DNA of 64,000 bases from Sclerodactyla briareus. Taxonomy: Eukaryota > Echinodermata > Holothuroidea > Dendrochirotida > Sclerodactylidae. The DNA lies in contig JAODTK010005778.1 in the NCBI GenBank assembly GCA_026419785.1, forward strand, positions 291,899 through 355,898, in the 5' to 3' direction. Numbering within the stretch: the stretch's first letter is position 1; each line of letters begins with the position of its first letter. The notes under the pieces are model-generated. The model made no database searches. It saw only the letters and a program-made list of their open reading frames with translations, and was not told the DNA's origin. Made by a program: the position numbers and the translations under genes. Positions 23,550 through 32,930 of the stretch are shown piece after piece.

Positions 23550-23586
23550 TTTCACGTGTAAATGTAGTGTCCCGTTACACGTGAAA
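23550..23586. repeat. Perfect 12-bp inverted repeat (hairpin)
   Basis: TTTCACGTGTAA (23550-23561) and TTACACGTGAAA (23575-23586) are exact reverse complements separated by 13 bases. Each arm has a CACGTG E-box palindrome at its centre. A related ACACGTGGAA word occurs near 23966. It could be a cruciform-prone site, a paired E-box, or a relic of a small palindromic element. Confidence 0.75.
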
Positions 23587-25542
23587 ACATTTTTACTCTT
23601 CACTCACGCGACCTTTTCCATATGAGGGTAATAGGCCAAACAGAGATACAGAATTTTATTGCGTATCAGTTGATTAAAGCATTTACGAGGTCACAACACG
23701 AAATCCTTCCAACAAAAACCCCCCAAAGAATTGAGGCCATTTTTGGTTTTGCCGTATGCCTTTGGTGTCCCCATGACCAATTAAATTGTGATATTTTGCT
23801 GACAGGTTAGAACGAGTTTCTTTTACATATTGTTCTACCATTTCTGAGTGGTTTTTTTGGAAGCGACCAATTGAATGGCAATTCACCACAACCAGTTACA
23901 AACATATATTCCACTACTTTTGAAATTCAAAATATGCTGTGATAACACTTTGGTGTCACATCTTACACGTGGAATTGTCACTTCCTAGTCCCTACCAAAA
24001 TAATCACAAAAAATGTATTATTGGGCAATCAGCTCAATTTGATTGCAAGGTGCCACAAAATGAATGGATGATATCCATAATAGTATACTAATACACATAC
24101 ACAGAGAACTGCAGTAAAAATGTTATGTTCCACGGTAAAGGACACCTGGTGTCCCGGCTGTGTCTTTTACACCTCAACTACTCAGTTGATAGGCTTCGGA
24201 CTACAATTTTCACTTCTTTCACACCTCTTCGCTAGGCAGCCAGAGATATTTCTGCCAGAGGTTCCCAAAAGGGGTGCAGATGCGCTAGAAATATGTGAAA
24301 TAATTAGTGTGCCACTGACTTCATGTCGGGATCTTCCTGAGCTGACGCGCACCAAGTGTGCTCTTGCTAAATGGGAGCTCCAGATGCGTCAATTTCAATC
24401 AAAATATTGCAATAACTTAAATTTGGAATGGAAAAAAAGGAATTAACAGGGCTACGGTATATGAACGATATATCCTATGAAAGTTTTGAAATTAAATTGA
24501 AATGAATTCATCTTAGCCGCCGTATGTTAAGCGGTTTCACATATTCAATCGAAGAGGCACCATTAGTTGCGCGTAGCGTAGCGAAATTTTCGAAATTCTC
24601 AAAGGGGACTTCTCGAGGACTTCTCAAATGCCAAATGGTGATCTCCAGAGTGGTTTTCATGTGATAATCCAAACATAAACTTGAAGCATTGGTATGATTT
24701 CGCACCTTAGCCACTCTATTTTATTGCCGATTCAAGGCTATCCAGGCGACGCAGCACCATGACTATATAGTCTACTTTTGGATTTCGCGAATACCTTGTA
24801 ATATGACAAAATTTTATGACACCGCTGATCTGGAATTAGTGGGCGACTAGACCAACAAGGTTTGGAACAAGTGAAATCGTGAATTCATCCGTCCTTCAAT
24901 GACGCGACTGTTTTGGCACATGTCGGTCCAAAAAATCGTCAGTGAAAAATTGGTACATCGAATACAATCTTCAACATTAACAGCCAAGGTCTCTAAGATA
25001 AAATAACTATAAGTGCAGATCATTCTACAGTTCTACAGCCCTTCCATTTCACTAGAAATAAATGTCCGTCCATGTGGCATGCAAACCGATCGGGTCCAAT
25101 CGTGGAGGAATATATCAGACAAGAAAAACAAGCAATTCTTCAAGCACGCTGCTTTATCATTAGTACGCATGCGCGTACTCGGATACTGCGCACGAATCCA
25201 CACACCTGAAGCTGGTGAATGTTTTAAAAAAAAAATCCAGTAAAGCACATAGGATCACCAGGTTGCAAGATTCACGGGAGGTAGTTGGACTTGACTCGTA
25301 ACATTCACAATAACATTGCCACGGGGCCTAACAATATAGATGCACATACGTCATTGAGGATGAAATCACTGTCCAGCATACGGTACATGTGTTCATCTGT
25401 AATGAGATTGGGGGGCCAAGCGGGGTAAGTGAACCTATAGAGTGGAACTTAAGCGTCTGCTCTCCCTTCCCCTCCCCATCGCGTTCCATCATTTTTGCTA
25501 CGGTATAAGGGCACGGACGCCCGAGACCCACTTCAAGCACGG
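23587..25542. other. Unannotated stretch
   Basis: The plus-strand frame 24120-24446 (108 codons) has relatively protein-like composition but no domain I recognise and no splice context that I can defend. Nothing else is supported. Confidence 0.35.
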
Positions 25543-25575
25543 AGCTTATATATTATATAAACTGGAGAGGACATG

Positions 25576-26111
25576 AAGGTAGGGTTCAATAAGTGCAGGG
25601 TTGCAGGGTGCGGTAGGAATGCAAAACTCGAATTGTGGCGTTGATATCGGAGCGAATGAAGCCAAATACACCTGATATTGATGTCGACTACCGATACAGA
25701 CTACAGAAATGCAGCAGCTCCGGAATACGGCCGTTCATTGGTCATGGTGAAGAGTATCACATACATCCCATACCAAATGTTGGTTACAAATACCCTGTGC
25801 ATTTGTTTTAACCACCATGGGTAAAACAGTTACTCAAACGGGGTTACATACTAAACTGGGTAGAACAATTGACCAGGTGGTATTGTAACCACATTTTTGA
25901 GTGTAGAAATCCATTCGCGATATGCGCGTCAACGGCCGGCAAGTGCATTGGTAATTTTGCCTACGCGTGTCCGTTCTATTCTATTCGGAATCAATTGCCT
26001 CCAGGGAACCTATCTCCATCGTCGCCAATCGAAAAAACGCATATTAGAACTTTGTTCATGCTCACGGAATTTGACATGTTTTGCGTCATTCCAAACCCGT
26101 AGACGCGCCTT
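25576..26111 (+). mobile_element. AAGG-TIR element (long form), copy 1, itself interrupted
   Basis: The left end AAGGTAGGGTTCAATAAGTG matches the AAGGT-GATTCAT-AGTG left terminus of the element at 40504. The interior is collinear with that copy, for example GGTAATTTTGCCTACGCGTG versus GGTAATTTTGCCTACACGGT and CTATCTCCATCGTCGCCAATCG versus CTATCTCCATCTCTGCGATCG. The right end, near CATTCCAAACC then CGCGCCTTT, is diverged. A smaller MITE sits inside at 25769-25905 and is absent from the 40504 copy. The short ORFs 25869-26175 are part of this non-coding element. Confidence 0.65.
25769..25905. mobile_element. Nested MITE-C, copy 1 (TGGGTAA type)
   Basis: Inverted ends are CCAAATGTTGGTTACAAATACC at the left and, read inverted, ACACTCAAAAATGTGGTTAC then AATACC at the right. 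The interior TTGTTTTAACCACCATGGGT, TTACTCAAACGGGGTTA and ACTGGGTAGAACAA corresponds to MITE-C copy 2 at 50908-51053. Its absence from the collinear position of the 40504 element (empty-site sequence around 40738-40760) shows that it inserted after that element family had spread. Confidence 0.65.
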
Positions 26112-26442
26112 TAGGAATCCATTTTACTGTTTTACGACGCTTATTAAGTGCTGTCAGAGACCACAATTCATTTAAGTGGGATAGTGTGCGTATTGTGTGT
26201 AATATCGTGGAACACATCAGTTCGTTCACTATCTATTGTGGATTTTGTCAGCAATAGCCCGAAGTAGACCTCGTTGTTCAATAGTCTTAGTATTCACTAG
26301 TGTCACAGTGCAAGATCCTGCAGACATCTTAGTTACTCTATTCGTTTCGTTTTAGTGTATTTGTTTTCAGAATGGAGTTCTAACATAACAGAGAGAGTTC
26401 GAAGCCAAAAATGGGGAAGGAAGTGCACTAGAAACTGCTTTT

Positions 26443-26512
26443 TTTTCTTTCCCTTTCTTCTTTTTCTTTTTTTTTTCCCCTTTTTTTTCCTCTCTTTTCT
26501 TTTCTTCTATTT
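26443..26512 (+). repeat. Polypyrimidine tract
   Basis: About 70 bases of almost pure T/C, mostly T with C interruptions, form a homopyrimidine stretch. It underlies the low-complexity FFFF/LLFF segment of the 156-codon open frame at 26355-26825, which I therefore do not call a gene. Confidence 0.8.
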
Positions 26513-26654
26513 TATGGTGGGTTTATCAAGAAGCAGTACACCCACCGAGGAAAAGCATACCAAAAACATGGTTCTTTGCAAAAAAAATATCGATCAAACT
26601 ATTTTTTTTATATATATATTTTTGGGCAAATGGCACAACCAAGTTCGCGCGAAC

Positions 26655-27920
26655 CGCGATTTTGCAGGATCCAATTTGACCAACGAAATTGCACTGACCC
26701 ATCACTTGGGTAGGTTTTTTGCTCACAGAGACGGCCCCATTTTTATCTTCTTTGCGGACTACAGGCGCTTGGGTCGGAGGCACACTTCCAATTGGGGCCA
26801 GGACAGGTGGCAAAGAGTATCATGACACAGAGTAAATCGCAACTACGCCGCGAGCGCTGCGAACATTTTACAGGATGCAATCTTGGATATGAACTATTCT
26901 CCACCTGAATTTTTAATCATGCATCTTTTGCAGAATTTGTTGGCGTTCCTGCCGAAACCTTCCGATGGCTTTTTATGAGGGGTTCCACCCGCACCGTGTA
27001 CCCGCCACCTTAGTTGGCACCGTGTACGAACCCAACTTCAACAAGTGGTCGCACCAACAAATGATTGTTAATTACTCTATTAAATTTCAAATAGACCAAA
27101 TGCCAACAAAAATCCCAGGTCCCGCAAGGTGGATAGACTTGCCCCCTCGCCGCACCTCCCTCCATTCAAAACACCAAAGTTGACACTAGTTGGGCATATC
27201 GAAAATTCGGGTCAATCTTTGGACCACTTTTGAATTTGATCATGTCTTTTTGACAACACGCAATTTGTGGCGATCCCTGGGCGCATTTTCGATGCCGCAC
27301 CATGTGTCCCTAACAAATAAGTGATAGTAGGTGCATACACCTAACCACAACAACACACCCTACCAACCCAACTTTCGACAATTGGTAAGCGCCCCACCAT
27401 AGATACAAAATAACAGATCCCGTCAGTGGGAGACCTACCCTCCCCCCCCCCCCTCCCCACCCCTTCCCCTCATTGAAGAGCAACAACACCAAGCTGGTAA
27501 AGGCCAGTTTATGCAATCGATAGGGATTGAAGGGGAACCCTCCTTTCATTGATAATGAGACAACCCAGAGGAAATTTTCAGGCATTCTTTGTTAAGGAAA
27601 GACTCATTGTCTGCACAGAAGGCAACAATCCTACATGTCCGCCGACACGGTAAATAGCCTAAAACCCCCGCAACAAGAATTCCGAACATTAGCAGCAGAT
27701 TCCTCAACTTTAATCATTTAGGTTCAGGTCTTAAGATTTGTTCAGGCAACGGTTACTACTAACTGGATATGGCACGATGCAGTGTCCAGCGAAAGATCAT
27801 CGGGCTCGAATATTGGGGGACGAAATGCAATAGCGTCCCTCCCCCCCCCCGCCACCGAAATGTGGACGCCTCCCCCCCCCCTTCCCCTCATTATCGCCGC
27901 CCATGCAGGAGACCTTGGAG
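26655..27920 (+). repeat. Degenerate repeat-rich region
   Basis: Two words about 200 bp apart, GCGATTTTGCAGGATCCAAT (about 26657) and GCGAACATTTTACAGGATGC (about 26857), are related. Blocks CCCAACTTCAACAAGTGG (about 27030) and CCCAACTTTCGACAATTGG (about 27366), each followed by a CCCGxx-GTGG and a C-rich CCCC...CCTC-ATT segment, suggest diverged units. A third C-rich CCCCTTCCCCTCATTATCGCC occurs near 27878. Units are too diverged to bound by eye. Confidence 0.35.
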
Positions 27921-28003
27921 AACTGATGGTTGGCCACGCCTATTGCTAGCTTCGATTCTGATGCAATAGTACAGTATTACTCTCCCTGTCACTAAAAACA
28001 AAA

Positions 28004-28275
28004 ACTAGTCAGTAACGCCACCGACTAGCTTAAAGCTAGTCCGTGAACTATTCGTTTGCTCCCGACTAGCAAAATCGTGTAAGCTAGTCCGTGGAGCTAG
28101 TCGGTGACCACTGACTAAGGAACAAATGCAACTGACTAATATACGGGCAACGACAGCACCGATACCTACCAACCCGACTTGCTACAAATTTCGATCGACC
28201 GACACATCAAGGGCCCAATCTGTAACTTTTGACGGCCTAGTCTAACCGACTAGTTGTGACCTGACTAGCTTCATT
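28004..28275. repeat. Cluster of GACTAG / CTAGTC words
   Basis: Within about 270 bp the heptamer-like words CCGACTAGC, GCTAGTCCGTG, ACTAGTC, GCTAGTCGGTG, GACTAATA, CTAGTCTAACCGACTAGTTG and TGACTAGCTT occur at least ten times, in both orientations. TTAAAGCTAG / CTTAAAGC-type dyads lie between them. The density is far above the rest of the window. It may be a short-palindrome element or a clustered protein-binding region; no known family is recognised. Confidence 0.6.
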
Positions 28276-28540
28276 GGACGAGAAAGCCTAGTTCAGATAT
28301 GTGCATATGTGGGCATATATCCACGCCTGCTCTGGTCATCAGCAGAACGTAGGGGGGAATGGCGGGCCTCGAGTATCCGCCACTTCGGGTCAAATGGACA
28401 GACGGGCGCTAAACCCACCCCGCACTCGATCGTACTTTGGTTGTGGTGCAACCATGCGAATGCCGATTTTTTAGGCAACGGTAGCGGGGAAGGGGGGGGG
28501 CTCCCCCGGCGCCTAGTGGGGAATGAGTTCCCAAGTTAAT

Positions 28541-28640
28541 TGACGACACGCTGATTGCTGATCACGTGACCCGTGCGGCCGTGCAAATGAACTGTCACTA
28601 ACAGTCGACTGAAGTCGAACCATGTCATCAGGGAAACCGA
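28541..28640 (+). repeat. Dispersed repeat R1, copy c
   Basis: The core GACGACACGCTGATTGCTGA, then TCACGTGACCCG, matches the R1 cores, and is followed by GTGCAAATGAACTGTCACTA, then ACAGTCGACTGAAG. The last block matches TTAGCAGTCGACTGAAG in copy d. Only about 100 bp is alignable; upstream family sequence is missing, so this copy is truncated or diverged. Confidence 0.6.
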
Positions 28641-29240
28641 CAAATTTTTTCGTATTTTTTCCACACGTCTCTTTCATCAGCTATGCTCATATATTAGCGA
28701 GTAGTAGTAGGCAGTAGTCGAGTCTCGTCCATTCGACATGCGCAGTGAACTGGGGAATAAACCGTCCCCACCGTATCACATCTTGTTGCAAGGTGTGATG
28801 CTTCCTTGAAACTGCTGATGTTAATGTCCTTGGATTGAGACTCAATTGTCCGTCAAGTAGTCACGGTTATAGCGAATGTCGACGGAAATATAATAGAATC
28901 GATAAGAGCGCGTGATCAGAAAATATTTCACCACGTTTAATACCTTATAAAAACCCCAATAAATAGAAATGCATGATGTACGCTTGGCTCCTGTCCGCCA
29001 ATGGAATACGACAAAGGGGTCATGGCAGAACACAGATGACCACTGTTCTGCCTTCTGCTATCAGGGTGCATGAGTCTAAACTCCCGCGCAGATGTTCAAC
29101 AGTTGATGTACAAAGGCATCGTCATTACTTTATTATGAGCTAATCCCCATCAAAAGCACTGCTTACGCTTCTTATTTTTAATTCGTCTCGGTTCCAATGG
29201 ATTGCTCATAGTTCGACAGGAATTGAGGAGTGTTTCCGCT
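28641..29240. other. Unannotated stretch
   Basis: No ORF of note and no repeat partner recognised. Confidence 0.4.
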
Positions 29241-29940
29241 GTGCGTTGTGGCTATTGCCTTGTCGCGTAAGAGGCATGAAGGGCCCTCCTTTCTCGTACG
29301 AGAATCCTTACGAAATTGCATCATTTGGTATCATGAGCCTCACACGTTCAACGGATTTATCGAGTTACGCTCACTAATCAAAGTTAGCATCAAACATTGA
29401 TTTCCTTTGATGTTGTCAAAACTAAAGGTACTCAGAATGAAACATTATCATCCTAACCCTAAAACAAGATTTTTCCTAAATTCCCGGAAAATTTGTTACT
29501 AATGATGAGGATATATTTCAACAAAATAGTTCAGAGGACGGATTGAAGAAAAAGAGCATGTGCATGTGTGTGATGTCGGAACCCAAGGAAAGTGCGTGTG
29601 GCTATTGCCTGTCGAGTTAAGAGGCATGAAGGCCTACTTTATCTTACGAGAATCCTAGAAATTGCTCATTTGGTATCATGCGCATTCACACGTTCAACTG
29701 ATTTTATCGGTTACGTCACATATCAAATTTGCACACATTGTATGTCCTTGATGTTGTCAAACGAAAAGGTCTCAGAATTGAATCATTATCACTCCATAAC
29801 CCTAAACAATATTTTCCCTAAATTCCCGGAAAATTTGTTACTAGGATAGTGGGGCCTATATTTCAACAAAATGGTTCAGAGGACGGATTGAAGAAAAATG
29901 AGCAGGTGCATGTGTGTGATGTCGGAACCCAACGAAAATG
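29241..29940 (+). repeat. Tandem duplication R5, two units of about 350 bp
   Basis: Unit 1 is 29241-29591 and unit 2 is 29592-29940. They share long blocks, including AAATTCCCGGAAAATTTGTT, GTTCAGAGGACGGATTGAAG, TGCATGTGTGTGATGTCGGA, TTTGGTATCATG and TCACACGTTCAAC. Identity by eye is well above 80%, the highest of the duplications here. The differences are mostly one-base indels. A short 85-codon ORF in unit 2 is not conserved in unit 1, so the repeat is likely non-coding. The unit may be satellite-like elsewhere in the genome. Confidence 0.9.
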
Positions 29941-29950
29941 CGCCCTCATA

Positions 29951-30100
29951 AATTGCCCCACTCTCCAAGTATGGGCACGTCTAGACACATGCTGCTGCTA
30001 TATTAGCTAAATAACAGCTGCCAACCAATACGAATGCCAAGAAATCTTTTTATGTTAAAGGAAATCTATTGATTAACTCGGGTCATTGGGGGTTGAACCC
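29951..30100 (+). repeat. Dispersed repeat R6, copy a
   Basis: Matches 43341-43493 in the same orientation. Shared words are CTAGACACATGCTGCTGC/CTAGTCACATGCTGCTGC, CTAAATAAC, ATTGATTAACTCGGGTCATT/TTAGTAACTTGAGTCATGGG, and TTGGGGGTTGAACCC / GGGGGATTCTGACCC. It begins immediately after the R5 duplication. Confidence 0.6.
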
Positions 30101-32601
30101 CCCTCTCCCACCCCGGTGGTACGCACTGATTCGTTCATGAAAGTTACGTCATCACGTCCTGGGAAACATTAAAATGTGTTGGAAATTAATGGATGTGCCC
30201 GAATTCACGGAATATAAGCGGCTTATGAGGCTACGCGGGGCAATATATGACAGCACGTTTAATTACAGCGGAAAGGAAAGCACGCAAGAAAGTAAAATAT
30301 TTATGAGGCCAAACTCAATTAAGGTATAGGCCACAAGGAAATGAAATAAATGTTTGCCTTTGAACGAGCAAACGAAACACGCGACTTGCGAAGGTCCTGT
30401 TTTAAATTAAGCAATTGCATTTTCACAGGGAACATAAAAACTTTATGTTTAAGAAAACGGAAGGATTCACCCCTGTTGAACCATAACGTCCATTTATACG
30501 CTGAAGTTTGATAAACTAAATAAATTGAGTGATCATTGATTGGAATAAGATGATTTATATAGAATTTATTTGATAAATATAAGAAGAAACGTGAAGGCAA
30601 TCAACAGACATATAAATGCAAGGTCCAAACATGAAGCGCCTGCATGAATATATTCTACTCTGACCGTACCGGTATTTGTTTCACAAACATGCACACAGAC
30701 AGAAAGACCAGTTTCATGTCTTCTCAGTGATATAAAATTAATTCAGAAGTATTATCAAGGCAATTTATTAAACAGGCAAACTTTATATCTAAACATATAT
30801 TTTGATATTTGCGCTTTAGCGCGCAGTGCCCCAAGCGCTGTACGAATATGCTATGCGATGATTTATGTAGGCTATGTGTAGTATGCTATGTGTACTTGCT
30901 CTGCTATCCCACGTATAGAAAACCGTTCTTCCACACTGGCCGGCGGGAAAAAATTATTCTCATTCCCACATCAGAAACTGTGTTCCGGGTCTCCAGATCT
31001 ACGCTTATTGCATGGGTAGGAAGGAAAACAATATTTGATAAACGTGCATCGCCCAAAGGCACACCAGAAGTTATTTCGATCTGAAATCCGGAAACCGACT
31101 ATATAAGCTAACACAATACTGATCGTGTAGCCCATTTAGGCATCATCCAATTCTAAACGTATTGAATTATTTGACTTTCTTGGTAAACTGGATAAGGTAC
31201 ACAATGTACATGAACGGGGGAGAGAAAATGTTCCAAGCTTCCACCAACCCCTCCCCCCTTGTTGGCTTTGAGAACGATGCGAACTTTTGAATTTACTAGA
31301 GGTACTGGTAGGTATGCATATGTGCAAATATGTACCTTCAATCGATGTCTGGCACGAAAAAAAATCGAAACCGCCGTCCGGAGAAGAAAGGAACGAGCAG
31401 GCTCCCCGCGGTAGTCAAACGTCGTGTTTGTACGCACAGTGACGCGTGTCCGTCAGTATATATGAAGAAATGCTCACCGTATTCTGGTAATTGGGAATAT
31501 TTTTATATTCCGTGGGCCGACAAGGAGACTTTTCCGTCTAGATGATTGTCACGTGGCTCAGCCCAGATATTTTGCTACATATGGAAAAACAGTAAGTAGA
31601 TGCGACTTTTTCATCCACAGTGAAGTCAGTGAAAGTCAAAGATGTAATCATAGGAGCGTTATCGTCAGAGGGGAAGAGTATAATGCAGCCGATACTTGTT
31701 CCTCGTGGAGCCCGCGGAATTTGTCTCCCGCCATTTTGAATGTATTGAAGGTGCTGTATTGAGTCACATCTCTGCCAGAGCTGTAAGCATCTATAGACTG
31801 CATTCTAGCAGCTAGAAGAGGCGGCGCTAGCCAGGGACGGTTGAAGAGAAGAGAGTGGAGTGACGAGCTGTCCCTCCCCCACCCCCCTACCCATCCCACG
31901 AATCATGGCAGCTGAACAGCTACATTATTGTAATAGGCTTTCGTTCTAGAGAAATAATTCGGAAAACAGTAAGTAATGTGAACGCAATGTACACTGATGC
32001 CAAGATTCATAGAAACGAGGAATAAAGAGTGAGAAATCATTGGCCAGATTCATTTTTTCCAACTCCCCCAACCCCTATACTGAAAGGTGCATTTTGGCGT
32101 TCCGAGTTTGTATTGGGGGGGTCTTTATTTATTTTAAGAAGTTTGGTAACTTTGTAAAAAGGGGCATCCGAGGAATGAGGAAGTAACAGATTAAAAGGAG
32201 TTCAGTAGTCAATTGAGGCCATATCATCTGGGAACTGGTTTCGTGATGGACTGGGTACGTCTATCCACCTAATGTACGGAAGGTGACGACTCGGCCATCA
32301 AAGCTAGAGAGAGATACACAAGGCACACAACGCATAATTTAACTGTACTCTCATACAATGTGCTCAGACTGGCTTTAGTGGCAACTCGGTAGTTGGTGGC
32401 AGGGTCGGAGGGTAGTGACGGCAGCTGGTCGCCCAAGCTCACGAATGAACACAGCACTGGCAGCAGCGTGCCAAATATTTAAAGTAACATCAGTGGCGTG
32501 GGGGAACTTATTTTTGAGTGGGGTACTGAAGTTCGCTAATGGATCTGAGGGAGGGGGCAAAGGGGTGTGGGAAAAAATGTTTGCATTTCCGGGTACCAGT
32601 A
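30101..32601. other. Unannotated stretch
   Basis: Short ORFs only. No recognisable protein, RNA or repeat partner was found over about 2.5 kb. Confidence 0.4.
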
Positions 32602-32930
32602 GATGCAATTTGGTACAAAATAGCACGCCAAAACACTCACTTCATTCCATTAAATATTTTCGCCACTTTTCCACATGTCCTAGATACGATTTGCTGCTCA
32701 GGATTTTGACTCGGGGGCAGCAAGATTCAGTGAACTTATAGATCTCACTTTTCAGAGGAACCGAGAATCCCTCCGCCTTCCCACTTTAGAGAATGTTTGC
32801 ATTCAGGTGGCCTTAGAAGCAATCTGATTGATTATGACACTCATACTACCAGAAATAATTTTGCATTTTCACGTCCTTAGATGCGATCTGATACTCAGGA
32901 TTTCGTGATTTTTTAGGTTGGCACGGAGCG
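32602..32930 (+). repeat. Diverged repeated block (TAGATGCAATTTGG type)
   Basis: Three related words lie at about 32602 (GTAGATGCAATTTGGTAC), 32681 (TAGATACGATTTGCTGCTCA, GGATTTT) and 32879 (TAGATGCGATCTGATACTCA, GGATTTC). The latter two are each preceded by TTTTCCAC/TTTTCACGTCC. The two larger blocks are about 200 bp apart, a spacing similar to that of the GCAGGATCCAATTTG-type words at 26.6-26.9 kb, which may be the same family in the opposite orientation. Confidence 0.45.

Larger units (their letters stand above)
25543..26330 (+). repeat. Dispersed repeat R4, copy c, interrupted by an insertion
   Basis: The left piece (25543-25575), GAGCTTATATATTATATAAA then CTGGAGAGGACAT, matches GAGCTATTATATTGGAGAGG, then ACAT, in copy a (about 46128-46151). 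The right piece (about 26112-26330) resumes the match after the inserted element, with TGCTGTCAGAGACCACAA versus TACCGTCAGAGAACACAA, and CGTGGAACACATCAG versus CGTGGAACACATTGAG. Between them lies a TIR element (25576-26111). The right piece ends near CAAGATCCTGCAGACATCTT, which corresponds to CAAGATTCTGCAACATCTTC in copy a. Confidence 0.6.

Noticed and set aside
24120-24446. 108-codon ORF with protein-like composition
   Set aside because: No domain recognised and no supporting splice sites or repeat context; kept only as a remark.
26355-26825. 156-codon plus-strand ORF as a gene
   Set aside because: Its first half is the translation of a polypyrimidine tract and the rest has no recognisable domain; an antisense frame over the same bases is equally open.
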